A DNA stretch of 64,000 bases, taken from Sordaria brevicollis. Its lineage: Eukaryota; Ascomycota; Sordariomycetes; Sordariales; Sordariaceae. Within the stretch, counting starts at the first letter, position 1. Every line of letters begins with the position of its first letter. The position numbers and the translations under genes were made by a program. This document shows positions 13,242 through 25,137 of the stretch, piece after piece. Where the stretch lies: contig JAUTDP010000002.1 of assembly GCA_033439795.1 (NCBI GenBank), positions 62,001-126,000 on the forward strand. Direction: 5' to 3'. The notes beneath the pieces were generated by a model. That model was not told the origin of the DNA and did no database searches. It saw only the letters and a list, made by a program, of their open reading frames with translations.

Positions 13242-14722
13242 TCACCAAAAGGGGCGTGACATGGAAAACAACTTACCAACGGTAAAGTCCACCTCTGCGG
13301 GCGTGATGTTGCCGCTCGTCGGATCCGAACTGGTGTTGCCCTGCGCCGATGTGGCAGAAAGGTGCGAGTATCCGCGCTGGTGCATTCCCGGTCTTCCTCC
13401 TCCTGGCGCCAGGCTCTGGCCCTGTCCCTGGCCCGCGGCAGTCGCCCTTTTCTTGTTCGGAATCTTGTCCTCGCCCTTGATCTCACTCCTGTCCTTCTTG
13501 TTGTAGTGGGCCTCTCTTCTGATTTGGTCTTCGACTTTCGGGACGAGGTTGCCAAGAACGGTTCCGAGGAGCGAAACATTCTCGGCGTCGCGAGGGACGA
13601 TGTGGCCGAGTCCGTGATCGTACATGACTGCGCTGCGCGGATCGCAGACGTTGAAAAGGGCGACTGCAGAGGAGAGGAAGGCGTCGTCGCATCCAAAAAT
13701 GTGAAGGGTCGGAATGTCAATGACGGCGCCGACTTCGTCGTACAGTTGCGCGGTAATGCGCTTGTTACCTTCGAACTTGAGGGGCGGTGCGCCGGCGATG
13801 AAGATGCCAAACTAGATGTTGCAGTTCCCCTTGTGTCAGCTTCCTATCCGATGATGTGAAGGTGTCATCCGTGATGGCCAGGGTGGGCGCTCTGTGTTGC
13901 GATTCTTGAACGCTGAGATCGGGAGAGGAAACTGCATGCCGCCCAATGACGAGCCATGCAGTGTTAATTAACCAGGTAGGTAAGCCAATATAACGTGAAG
14001 CCAAAAGGAACAGCGTTGTAGGCCACAGACCTTGATCCTCCTCTCTCTTCCCTTCTCCCTCTTGCACCGTTCCCTTTCCTCCACGATTGCACTCGCCGCC
14101 ACCATCGCGCCCTCGCTGTAACCAATAATGGCATTAATCTCCGGATCGTCATCGATCGTCTTGAACACTCCGTCCAGAGCGTGTCGCCAAGCCTCCTGAT
14201 GCCAGTCCTCCTCAACTGTCGCGCCCTGCAGCTGGCGCATCGTGTCTTCCGGATTCAGGCCGCGCGGCACGTGGCGGAGCCGGCGGAGGGTTTCGAAGGC
14301 ATCGCCATGGGAAACGTCGAGGAAGCGGTAGAGGGGAGGCTTGCCGAAGTAGTCTTCCCAGCCCGGCGGAGGGTCGACTTCGTGTGTTCCTTGAGAGTAG
14401 GAGAAGGAGCCGAGACCGCGGCGCTTGAATTCTTCAGCGAGGGGACCGAATTGGACTTCGAAGTTCTGCGAAGGTATCACGAGCGTCAGTACATGTTGTC
14501 AGGAATCGTGAAGTAACTTCGCGTGCAGCCAGCAGGTTTGACAGGTGCATAGAACTGCACCATAGAGTCCATGCAATCCAGGAACTGCCTCGTGAGGCTG
14601 AATGTAACATATAACCAACACCAAGCCAGAGGAAATGGAGCAGAGGCGGATTTACAAACCTTTGCGCTTCCGTACGCGCCCGGGAGGCAAAGATACTTCA
14701 TCTTCACTTCTTCGTCTCCCAT
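13242..14722 (-). CDS. FSH1-family serine hydrolase (alpha/beta hydrolase, DUF341 type)
   Basis: The predicted protein has 355 residues from three exons: 14722-14660, 14465-14031 and 13811-13242. The introns have GTTTGT and GTCTGT donors and branch sites before the acceptors. The N-terminal strand KYLCLPG is typical of FSH1 hydrolases. The nucleophile elbow GYSEG places Ser138. Asp208/209 in FGCDD and His236 in GLGHIVP complete a plausible catalytic triad. The start at 14722 is the first ATG; an ATG seven codons later (14701) is the more usual family start. After the hydrolase fold comes a low-complexity tail of about 100 residues, unusual for the family, whose true 3' end is uncertain because a GTAAGT lies just before the stop. 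The gene faces away from the polyketide synthase. Hydrolases of this family release products from fungal PKSs (LovG type), so a role as releasing enzyme is inferred. Confidence 0.82.
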
Positions 14723-17700
14723 ATTTCTTTCCTTCCCTTCCTTGAAACGTAGCGTCGTCGAATTAACCCTTCCTTTCGAGGGGAGGCCGCATCAGTTGGC
14801 GGCAAGAACAGCGAGCAGGCTAGGGACTACCGAATGACAAGACAAACTTGACAACGCTGCCGATTCATTGTTGCCGTCTCCTGGCTTTTATTATGTCCAT
14901 TGGCATCTAGCGATTCAGGGGTTCACCCCTAATACTGCCACGTCACCATGAGGATGTGATTAAGGGGGTGACGTCGTCTTTAGAACAACTGGCACTTGGA
15001 AACTGAGGCAATCTACGGACTGTTAGTCTTGCACTAGCCTCGTGGAGAACAAGGCTCAGCGTTCAGGAAGCTGCGTAGTGACATTCAGATCAGTTGACGC
15101 CACAAATTCATCGAACACCAGGGGCTTCTTTATCCAGAAGAAGAGATCCGCAAAAGTCAATCAAACAGAAACGACGGTTGAAGGAGGCCATGTTGATGGG
15201 AGCTGAATGGCCTCAAGGCTCAAAGGCAGCGCCCCAATCTAACTCCATGTAGGAGCCATGCTGTCCTGCGAGACTAAATTGGACATTCATGCACAGTTGA
15301 CGGGGGCATGACAAGAGCCACGTGCACGGAAGTGTGGTCGGCTTCGGGGAAGCAGGGCGGAGGGAGGGAGGAGTTGTCAGTTTTTTGAGGGCAAGGTTGT
15401 CGTCTGGCAAAGGATGGACTTGCTTTGTGGCGGTTGATAATGGTGACAGCCACTGAGCCTCGCCACCGGTGGAATTCTCCAACAGCTCTCTGCAGAAAGG
15501 TCCCAGTTGAGCCAGTTACCGTTGGCAGATAAGATCTGCACCACGTTAGTTGCGCTAGTTAGCAAGCTTGATAAGCTGTCACTATCGCACTTCCTGTCAG
15601 ACGCTTCAAGGGGAAGGTTATCGATGTGATTTGCCATATCGTTCAAAGGAGCTGTGGCCGTGTCGTCAAGAGAGGGTGACACCGGAGACATTCGGTTCGA
15701 GTTCGAGAGCGGGCGAAATCAGCCTGCCGGAAGGACATATGTCCGGCAATGCAGTATGCTATTCGTGGCGTGAATGCACGTTTTCTCGACGAGCAACTTT
15801 GAGTGACGTGCTCGCGAGAAACATTGGTGAGTCTGAAGAGAAAAACGGCGGGTGTTGTGTTAGAATTCCTCCCGTTCCTTTTCCTCAGTGCCCTTCTCCT
15901 GCCCTCCTTTTATCATTCGGCCATCATCTTTGGCGGACCCCATGACTCCTGGCCATGATCCGCCTGATGGTGGCGGTAGCTTCGCAACGGATGAGGCGAC
16001 CTCTTGTTCCCCCTAGTATTAGCCTTGTATGTGCCCCAATTCCCGAATGTGTGCCGTGTATGCCGCTATGGGAAACGGTTTCAACACGGGGCTGTGGTAT
16101 TTATATCCGACGGGAGCATCGGGTCGAGGCCAAGCGGGCTCCGTGTTCGAGTGTGGTCTGTCGAGTCCGGGACGTCGTGGGAGTGTCGTGCGTACAATTG
16201 TTCCCGTTCTGTTCCCAGCATCGGTCAGCAATGATGATCTTCAAGAGCATTGGTGGAGGAGATGTGATTTTGGGAAATCTTTCCGGAACCACAGAACGGA
16301 ACAGCGAAAGACCATACCTAACCCGCTAGATGGTGGTGCACATGGGCCTCTTCAACTTCACCCAGGTGGGAAAGAGAGTTGGCGTTCACATGGATATCAG
16401 TAGCTTTTGCGGCTGTTAGTGATTCCCGTTACGGATAGGAACCGTCCTGACGTGTATTTCCATTGGCCGAGGCAAGGTACGCGGTAGCATGCCCAGAAAG
16501 GGAGTTCTTGCTGAACCGCCCTCGCCCTGAGGCGATGCTGGACTGCCGCTGCATGAACCGGATTCGAAAGAGACAAGCGCAGGTACGCAAACGCAAAGCA
16601 CTGGAGCCGACAGAAATCGTGTACTGAAGAAGCTGTCAAAAAGTCGAGGCAAAAGCCGATAATTCCGAGAAGAAGATGTCGTTGCCTTCGGATTGGGTTA
16701 TCAAGACTCCGAAAGCCTTGGGCTATCGAAGGCGATATCTGCGACAAGGTGAAGTCAGTAAAGCCGGCCTCTCCGGAAGTGAAAAGGAGAGCTCAAGGAA
16801 CATAAAATCAAACCCACGTCATTTGACTGTCATAGTGGTTCTCTGACGGGTTTCGCTGGAAGGGGAGAGCGCTACTTTAGGAGAACGGCAGACCGAGTTC
16901 CGTCCCCGTCTTCCAAAACTGTAGGCTAGCAGTCAGATCAAGGAATGACAATGACACAAAGCCACAAACAGAAAACTCCATCTTACCGAAGAATGGGGTG
17001 GACGTCGAGACAAGGGCGCTCTCTTTTGCGGCGCTAAAGTAGGCAGCTCGGAGGCACGCAGCCTGTGGTTCGAGAACCCTAGCAAGCACTTGGGGAGCTT
17101 CTCTTAGTTGTCATATTCGAAGATTCTTCCATGACTGCAAAGGAAAGTCTGGTGTGAAAAGTCAGTAGAAATCAACAGAAGATAGCAGAGAAAAACTGGT
17201 TGCAGGGACAGTTATAGCCGGTATGAGAAGAATCCCGAATGGCTGATCTTTGTGGTCGTCTTGCTGTCGTTGATTGATGGCTTCGTGGTTTCACCCAAAG
17301 TCGAAGCACACCGAGACGAGCCCAAAAAGCAAAATGTCTGTTAGCGCTCTCTGTCATTCCACTCTGCAGCACCGCCACCTGCAAGCAGACATGAAGCAAC
17401 TCGGGCGTAAGCAAATGCGACCGCGGAAGACTCTCGCATGTTGATCTCCAGGCGCGCTGAGGCGGATTTGCGGCTTGCCGACTTAAAAGGCTCCGACCCT
17501 CAGGCATCACTGCTCATGTTAAACTCTCGAAGAGTTAGTACTTCGCCTTAATGACGGAGGGGATCACGGAAAAGACCGACCGACGTACCTACCGATCAAG
17601 GCACCAGCAAATATCCAGCAGCCAACCTTTTGTGACTTCATCGTCGATGGACGTCGTTCGCTTCGGTCCTCCTTAAAGGCTGCCCTCCTTTTGCAACCCC

Positions 17701-17809
17701 AGCCCGACTCTCTATCCTTTATCCCCAGCTCTGTGGCGCTATTCATTTCCATTGTCCATATTCAGCATCACGAAAACGGACCACCCAAACAGCCTAATAA
17801 TCGATCAAG
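14723..17809. other. Spacer between hydrolase and PKS, no supportable gene
   Basis: This 3.1 kb gap separates the divergent hydrolase and PKS genes. Many small frames overlap on both strands, none with a recognised motif. Several branch-plus-acceptor strings (ACTAACAG) occur in minus-strand sense, for example at about 16413 and 17342, so a spliced minus-strand gene or non-coding transcript cannot be excluded. The PKS promoter and 5' leader must lie at its right end. Confidence 0.45.
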
Positions 17810-20800
17810 ATGGCATCCCGCCAATCCAAAACCGTTCCGCCCGTCGCCGGGCCGGCCCCAGCGCCAAACCAGCAACCCACCGGCGCCCCAGCCCCGGTAG
17901 CAATCGTAGGCATGTCCTGCCGACTACCAGGCGACGTCTCGACACCAGGGCAGTTTTATAGAATGATGTGCCGGGGCCGATCAGGGTGGTCGAAAGTTCC
18001 AAAGGACCGATTTAACGCAGAAGCGTACAACCACCCGAATCCAGACCACAAGGGAACGTTCAACTCGCAAGGCGGATACTTTGTCAAGCAGGACTTGAGC
18101 GGGTTCGACGCGGCATTCTTCGATGTCACGAAACGGGAGGCAGAAGCTATGGGTTAGTACATTCTCAGTTTTGTGTTGGTGGTTCCTGGATCACAGAGTT
18201 GAAGAGTGAAGAAAAGGGGGGAAAGCGTGGCGAGGGAAAGAACCCGGGGGATGCAAGGCGACTTGAAGAGACAATGGCTAACCAACCAAACCTCTCAATT
18301 CAGATCCAGCACAGCGGCTTCTCATGGAATGCACATATGAAGCACTCGAAAGCGCGGGTATTCCGCGCGAGCACATTGCAGGAACTCGCACCGGCGTTTT
18401 CATTGGAGGCAATTACGGCGAACACCGCATGTCACATATGCGAGATCTCGATACGATGCCCTCCTTTGACGCGACGGGCAACCAGCCCGCCTTCCTGTCC
18501 GGCCGGTTAGCATATTACTTCAACCTACACGGACCAACCTTCACCGTCGACACGGCTTGCTCGTCCTCTTTGCACGCTCTGCATCTCGCCGTCCAGTCAA
18601 TCCGTAATGGCGAGTCGGAGGCGGCAGTGGTGGGTGCAAGCCATTTGATCACACAACCGGATATCTGGGTGTCCATGAGCATGCTCCGGCTCTTCTCCGA
18701 CGTGGGACGGACGTTCGCCTTTGATCAGCGAGCCAAGTCTGGCTATGCCCGCGGCGAGGGGTGCGCGGTGATCATTCTTAAACCTGTCGACCTAGCACTC
18801 CGAGATAACGACCATATTTTCTCCGTCATCACCCACAGTGGCATCTCTCATAATGGTCGCACAGTTGGCATCGTGGCTCCTTCACCAGACGAGCAAGAGC
18901 AGCTGTTGCGGGACGTTTTTACAGCCGCCCAGATAGATCCCCGTGAGGTCGGCTTTTTCGAAGCGCACGGTACCGGGACGAAAAAAGGCGATCCGATCGA
19001 AGCCACCGCCATATACAACGCCGTCGGTAGGCACTTTGACAAAAACGACCCATTATACATCGGCAGCAGCAAGCCCAACGTCGGTCATCTCGAATGTGCG
19101 AGCGGACTGGTGTCAGTTATCAAGGGTGTGCTCTCGCTTTATTACGGATTCATCTTGCCCAACGCGGATTTCGAATCAGAAAACCCAGAGATCCCATTCA
19201 AGAAATGGAACATGACAGTCGCCAAGCAGCAGAAACCATGGCCGGCGCACAAAAAGTACGCGTGCGTTAACAACTTTGGGTTCTCCGGGAGCAATTCGAC
19301 GTGCATCCTGTCCGGGCCACCAGTCCACCGCAAGATCGAGCTGGGCGAGCACGGCGCGTACACTACCCCACGTCTGTTTGTGTTGTCGGCAAATGATGAG
19401 CAAGCTCTGAGAACGAGCATCAAGGAGCTGGGCATCTGGCTCGAGCAACATGCCGAGTTGTACCAAACGACCATGCCGCGAAATCTGGCGTATACACTCT
19501 GCCAGCGAAGATCGCATTTTCCGTGGAGGGTGTCGATTGTCGAAACGATTTGTTCTGGTCTCGCGGGATCGCTAAACGGACACGACCTCACTCCCGTGCG
19601 GGCTTCGGCAGAACAGCCACGTTTGGCATTCATTTTCACCGGCCAAGGAGCGCAATGGTGGGCCATGGGTCGCGAGCTCTTGCAATCGCATCCGGTCTAC
19701 TGCGACTCCATCAAGCGCGCCGATAAGGCTTTGCGAGACGTGGGCGCTGACTTTTCCATCTACGAAGAGCTCACGCGCGACCAAAAGACGACCAAAGTCG
19801 GACAGGCGCACATCTCCCAACCCATTTGTTCCGCTGTGCAACTGGCCTTGGTAGACCTGCTGGCTTCGTTCGGCATCAAGCCCGGTGCTGTGACTGGTCA
19901 CTCCTCGGGCGAAATTGGTGCGGCGTACGCAGCTGGTGCTCTGAGCTTCGAAGGGGCAATGCAAGCTGCCTACTACCGCGGCCAAATGATCGTCGAACTG
20001 AAGAAAGCGCACCCCGAACTGAAAGGCTCAATGCTTGCCGTGGGCTCAGGCGCAGAGGACTGCGAACCTCTTCTCCAGCAGATCAACACCTCGGACTCCA
20101 AAGCGGTGGTGGCCTGCGAAAACTCGCCCTCGTCCACCACCTTGTCGGGCGATGAAGCCGCCATTGACCGGGCCGCCGAGCTGTTCCAGAAGAAGGGCAC
20201 CTTCAACCGCAAGCTGTTCGTGGATGTCGCCTACCATTCTCCGCACATGGCCTTGATCGCCGACAAGTACTTGCAAGCCGTCTCCCACATCCAGCCCCCT
20301 GATACGCGTGCCTCTTCAACCGTGGAGGTCTACTCGTCCCTGCACGCTCGCCGCCTCTCTTCCCTCTCGGAGCTGGGTCCGTCATACTGGGTCAACAACC
20401 TCACGCAGCCCGTCCGCTTTTCCACCGCGCTGCAGCACCTCATTGCCGGCTTCCGGCCAGATATCCTGCTCGAAGTCGGACCCCATGCGGCGTTGAAGGG
20501 ACCGATCATGCAGACCATCAAGTACCTCTCTTCGCCTTCCCGTGGCACTTCCCCATCTACCTCCTTGCCATCGAGTTCGAGCCCAAATGCTGCCAACGTT
20601 GCTGCGACGGCCACCAAGCTCACATACCTCTCCGTCCTCGACCGCAGCAAGCCCGCCGCGCAATCCACTCTGGAAATGACCGGTGCTCTTTTCACCCGCG
20701 GCTATCAGGGGCTGGACTGGTTCAACATCAACCATAACCGGGAGGAGTACGAGCGTCCGGACTTGGTCGCGGGGCTCTACAGCTACCCCTGGTCGAGGCA

Positions 20801-23800
20801 GCCGTATTGGAATGAGAGCAGAATCTCGAGGCAGCATCGGCTGAAGCCGTTCCCGAGACACGATCTGTTGGGTGTGCTGGCTGACTGGAGTTCGGAGATC
20901 GAACCTACTTGGCGGAACGTCTTGAACGCGAGGGATTTACCCTGGTTGAAGGAGTATACCGTTCAAGGCCACGGCCAAGGACAGACGATGGTCTTCCCAA
21001 TGTCGGGCTTCGTGGCCATGGCTGTGGAGGCAGCGGGGCAGCTGCATTTGATGCGGCGAGAAGAGGAAGTTGGGCCAGAGCCGAACAAGTTTGAAGTCAA
21101 AGACATGAGGGTAAAGGAGCAGTTGTGGTTGGAAGACGAGGAAAGGGAGTACGAGGTGCTGCTCACCATCCGGCCTGGCGAGGGCATCGGCCAGTCAAGC
21201 TCATTCCGAATCAGCTCATTCGAGCAGAGCCGCGGATGGAAAGAGCATTGCACTGGTTTCGTCAAAGCCAACTCTGCCTCGCCCGTCACCCGCCCGTCTC
21301 TCAGCTTGTCGAGGTCGCGGGCACAGTCTCATTCCAAGACGGTGACCTTTGGTGATTGCGCTGTCTCCTCATCCGCCTCCTCTCTAGACGAAGAGTCCGA
21401 CTCCGTTTCCGGCTCTTCGTCTGCCAGGCCAGCTTCCTCTTCGGCCTCGGACAGCGGCTCCTTGAATGTCGACGTCACTGCTGAAGCACGCCGTTCGGGA
21501 TCCCAGGTTCAAGGTTCAACGACCCCCGACACACCTCCCTGCTCTGGGCATGCCACCTCTGCCTCAGCCTTCCTCGACAAGAAGAAGCTTGAGCAGAAGC
21601 TCGAGCATGCCAAGTCCACGCATCTGCCTGATCTTGCCCTTCACTCAAGCGAGACGATCTACGGTCACCTCGAATCTTCCGTGGGTGCTCAGTACCCCAG
21701 CGCTTTCAAGACGTTGACAGATGTGCATGTGCAGGGTGGCACCGTGGCGGCTAACTGCGTGGTCAGGGAGACCAAGACTGAGATGCCCTCGGAGCATGAG
21801 ACTGGGTACAAGATTCACCCGGCCACGTTGGACGAGCTGTTGCAGCTCCCTCTGTTGAGTTTGGGTGCCGGTGGGCATGGCAAGTCCACGACCACGTCGT
21901 ATCTGCCGGCAGCAATCAGGCATTTGAGCATCAACTCGCGGTTGAGGAAGAAGCCTGGCCAAACCTTCTGCGCCCACTCCAACGTGGAGGATATCGGCAA
22001 GGGGTCTGAAGCAAGCTTCATGATTGAAGCCTTTTCTTCGCCTGGCTCTGGGATCGCAGCAATCTCGATCGCTGGGGTGGAGTATGAGAGTCTCAAAGCT
22101 GAAAGAGAGGAAAGTGACGGGCCGAGGGAGTTGTGCTTCCAAGTCAGATGGGAGGAGTTGAAGACTGAAAACAAGCCCGATACCAGCCAGGGCGATATCA
22201 ACCCTGACAGCAAGGCCGATAACCAAGAGTCCAAGGACACGCCGACTCCTAACATCGCGATCATAACAGAGATTCCTAACCCGAATACATCTCCCTTGAT
22301 CAAAGCTGTGTACAACCAGATTGAACAGCAGACAGGAAAGCAGGCACGGATCTCTTCTCTGCAAAAGATCACCGACTTCACCCACTCTTCCTTCCTCGTT
22401 CTTTCCGAGCTCGATCAGCCCCTCGTCAGCTCCCTCACCAACAAGAACCCGGCTGCGGAGAAGCAACTAGACCAGATCAAAAAGCTTTTGACCACATCGC
22501 CGGGACTGCTCTGGGTAACCCGCGGCGCAACCCGCTTCCCGACCTCGCCGAATTCCAACATGGCCCTGGGTTTGTTGAGGACGGCGAGGAGCGAGGCATC
22601 GGCGGTTGCTGCTGCATTGGATCTGGATCCTGACTCGAGGCTCTCTGCAGAGCAGCAGGCCAACCTGATTGTCCAGGCTTTCAACCGGTCCGTCCTCTCC
22701 TCGTCTGCCGCAAAGGATGACACCGATCCTGAAAGCGCCGAGCTGGAGTTCGCGGAGGAGCAGGGCAAGCTGTATGTTCCGAGATTGGAACCTGATGAGC
22801 AGCTCAATATCGAGATCTCTCGTGAACTCGGGCCTTCCATCCCCTACACTCAGTCTTTCCATCAAGATTCCCCCGAGGAGCTCAACGAGTTGAGGCAACT
22901 GGAGCTTGCGCCCAGTCAGGGGCCCAAGGGCGAGTTGGACAACCTCCACTTTGAGGATCGCCCCGAGACTCTGTTGAAAGACGACGAGGTTGAGATCTTG
23001 GTGACTGCAAGCGCTATCACGCTCGATGACGTTGATTACATTCAGCGGGGCGCTTCTCACCGTCACAGCATCGCGAGGAGCTGTTCTGGCACCGTCTCCC
23101 GAGTTGGCAAGGGGGTGCGTGAGGTCGCTGTTGGCGCCAAAGTCTGTGCCCTAGCAGAGGGCAGGTTCGGCACACATGCTCGAGCAAAGGTGACCAGCGT
23201 GGTGCCGATGAGCGGCAGCATGACCCCTGAAGTGGGCGCGGCGATTCCCATCTATGTCGCTCGAGCGTACTATGCCTTGGTTACTATCGCTCATGTGAAG
23301 GAGGGCAACAGGCTGTTGATACAGCTGTCTGGACCAGCGAGCGTCGCAGCGGTGGAGATTGCCAAATCCTTGCGGGCTCAGACGTGGGTATACATTAACA
23401 ACGATGTCGAAATGGACGCGGCACGGAAGTTGGGCTTTGCGGAAGACAGGGTGTTGGATGAGCGAAGCATCTACCTCCGAAGAAAGCTGGATGAAGCGAC
23501 AAACGGGGAAGGGTTCGATGTGGTTTTGACGGTGTCGGGCGGCAGAAATGAAGGCGAAAACACGGCCTGGCAATGCCTCGCTGACTTTGGCCGGTTGATC
23601 GAGATCAGGGCTTCTGGGACGCAGAGTTCGAGGCCTCAACTGGGTGCCAACGCGTCGTTTGTGAGTATCGACATGATCAGCTTGGCCAAGGGCAGACCGA
23701 AGTTGATGCGCAAGACTTTGTCGGAGGTCATGCAAAGACTGGAGAAGGGGCAATTCCAGCCGCCAACCAAGACGCATCTCTATCAGGCATCCGAACTGGC

Positions 23801-25137
23801 CGGCGCGCTGGAGTGGGTGAGAGGAGCCGTGACGGTGCACCCGGTGGTGGTGGCTACTGGAGCGAAGGATCAGGTCAAGGTACGTCGTCACCTGGAGAAG
23901 GCTTTGATCAGTTCAGCCCACAGACTAACAAAATAACAGGCAACATACCGCAAGTCGAGGGGTATCTTCCGAAGGGATGGAACTCATATCATCATTGGTG
24001 GTACTGGCGGCCTTGGTCGGTCGATGGCCAAGTACATGGCTGAGCACGGTGCTCGAAACATTGTCCTGCTCTCGAGAAGCGGTGGAGGAAAGGACATGGT
24101 CGAGCAGCTGGAGAAGGAGATTGCTTGCCCTGACCTGAATATTCGGGTGAAGAAGTGCGACGCCAGCGACGAAAGGCAGGTGCGCGAGTTGGTGAAAGAC
24201 TGCGCTCGAGAGTTGCCGAGTATTTGCGGTGTCATCCACGCTGCCATGGTTTTGAGAGTATGTGTCCCTCGTCCTCTGGTCCCCTCTTGCCGACAGTCCG
24301 ACTGACAGAACACAGGATGTTCTCCTCGAAAGCATGACCTTCCCTGACTTTAGCCAAGTCATCGAGCCCAAGTACGCCGGCGCGTGGAATGTGCACAATG
24401 TCCTCTCAGACACGGGTGCCAACCTCGACTACTTTGTTGTTCTCTCGTCTGCTGCTGGCATCCTCGGCTCGCGTGGCCAGGGCGCCTACGCAGCAGCCAA
24501 TACGTTCCTCGACTCGTTTGTGCAATACCGTGTCCGCAACGGTCTCCCAGGCACCTCGCTCGACCTCACGGCCGTCACAGATGCCGGATACCTTGCCGAG
24601 AATGCGGAGCGGCAGGAAGACATCATTCGCAACTTTGGCAACGAGACCGTCTCGGAGCAGGAAGTGCTCGCCTTGTTGTCTGCAGCTGTTCGCGGCGTCA
24701 GCCCACCCCAAGTGCTCACTGGTCTCAAGCTCCACGTGCAGTCTGACGGGTCATGGCCATACTATGCCTCGGACGCACGCTTCACTCAGCTCAAAGCCGA
24801 AGCTCTCGCAGCCGCTGAGCGCGAAGGACTCGTTCCCAAAGCGGCCGCGTCGCCAGGTAATGCCTTCCGAGCGGCCAAGACGGACGAGGAGGCCATTGCC
24901 ATTGCGGGTCAGGGTATTCTGCAGAAGCTGTCGGATGTGTTGACGATTGACGTGGCGAACCTGGATGCGACGAGGAACATTACCAGTTACGGACTGGATT
25001 CCTTGACGGCCATTGAGCTGAGGAACTGGATAGCGAAGGAGTTGAGGGCCAATCTGCAGATTTTGGAGTTGTTGAGCAGTGGGACGGTCAAGGATTTGGC
25101 GGCGATTATTGTTCAAAAGACGAGGGCGGCGACATAG
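17810..25137 (+). CDS. Highly reducing type I polyketide synthase (KS-AT-DH*-ER*-KR-ACP)
   Basis: Four exons (17810-18152, 18304-23879, 23940-24257, 24316-25137) give 2352 residues. KS: starts at VAIVGMSCRLPG, with Cys200 in DTACSSS, HGTGT and NVGHLE. AT: FTGQGAQ, with Ser648 in GHSSGE. DH fold, about 964-1385: second motif HPATLD is present, but the catalytic His of WLRDH is Tyr999 (WLKEY), and a Ser-rich insertion of about 90 residues separates the two halves. Linker/pseudo-KR, about 1400-1670: no methyltransferase. ER fold, about 1675-1960: the NADPH motif GGVG reads GPAS near residue 1791. KR: GGTGGLG and SSAAG...AYAAAN intact. ACP: phosphopantetheine Ser2308 in GLDSL. There is no thioesterase at the C-terminus, so release needs a partner, for which the FSH hydrolase upstream is the candidate. 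The predicted chemistry is ketoreduction without dehydration or enoyl reduction, a cytosolic activity making a secondary metabolite of unknown structure. Confidence 0.95.

Noticed and set aside
16397..16747. 116-codon minus-strand frame between hydrolase and PKS
   Set aside because: No recognisable motif, and it crosses an ACTAACAG string that looks more like a splice signal than coding sequence.
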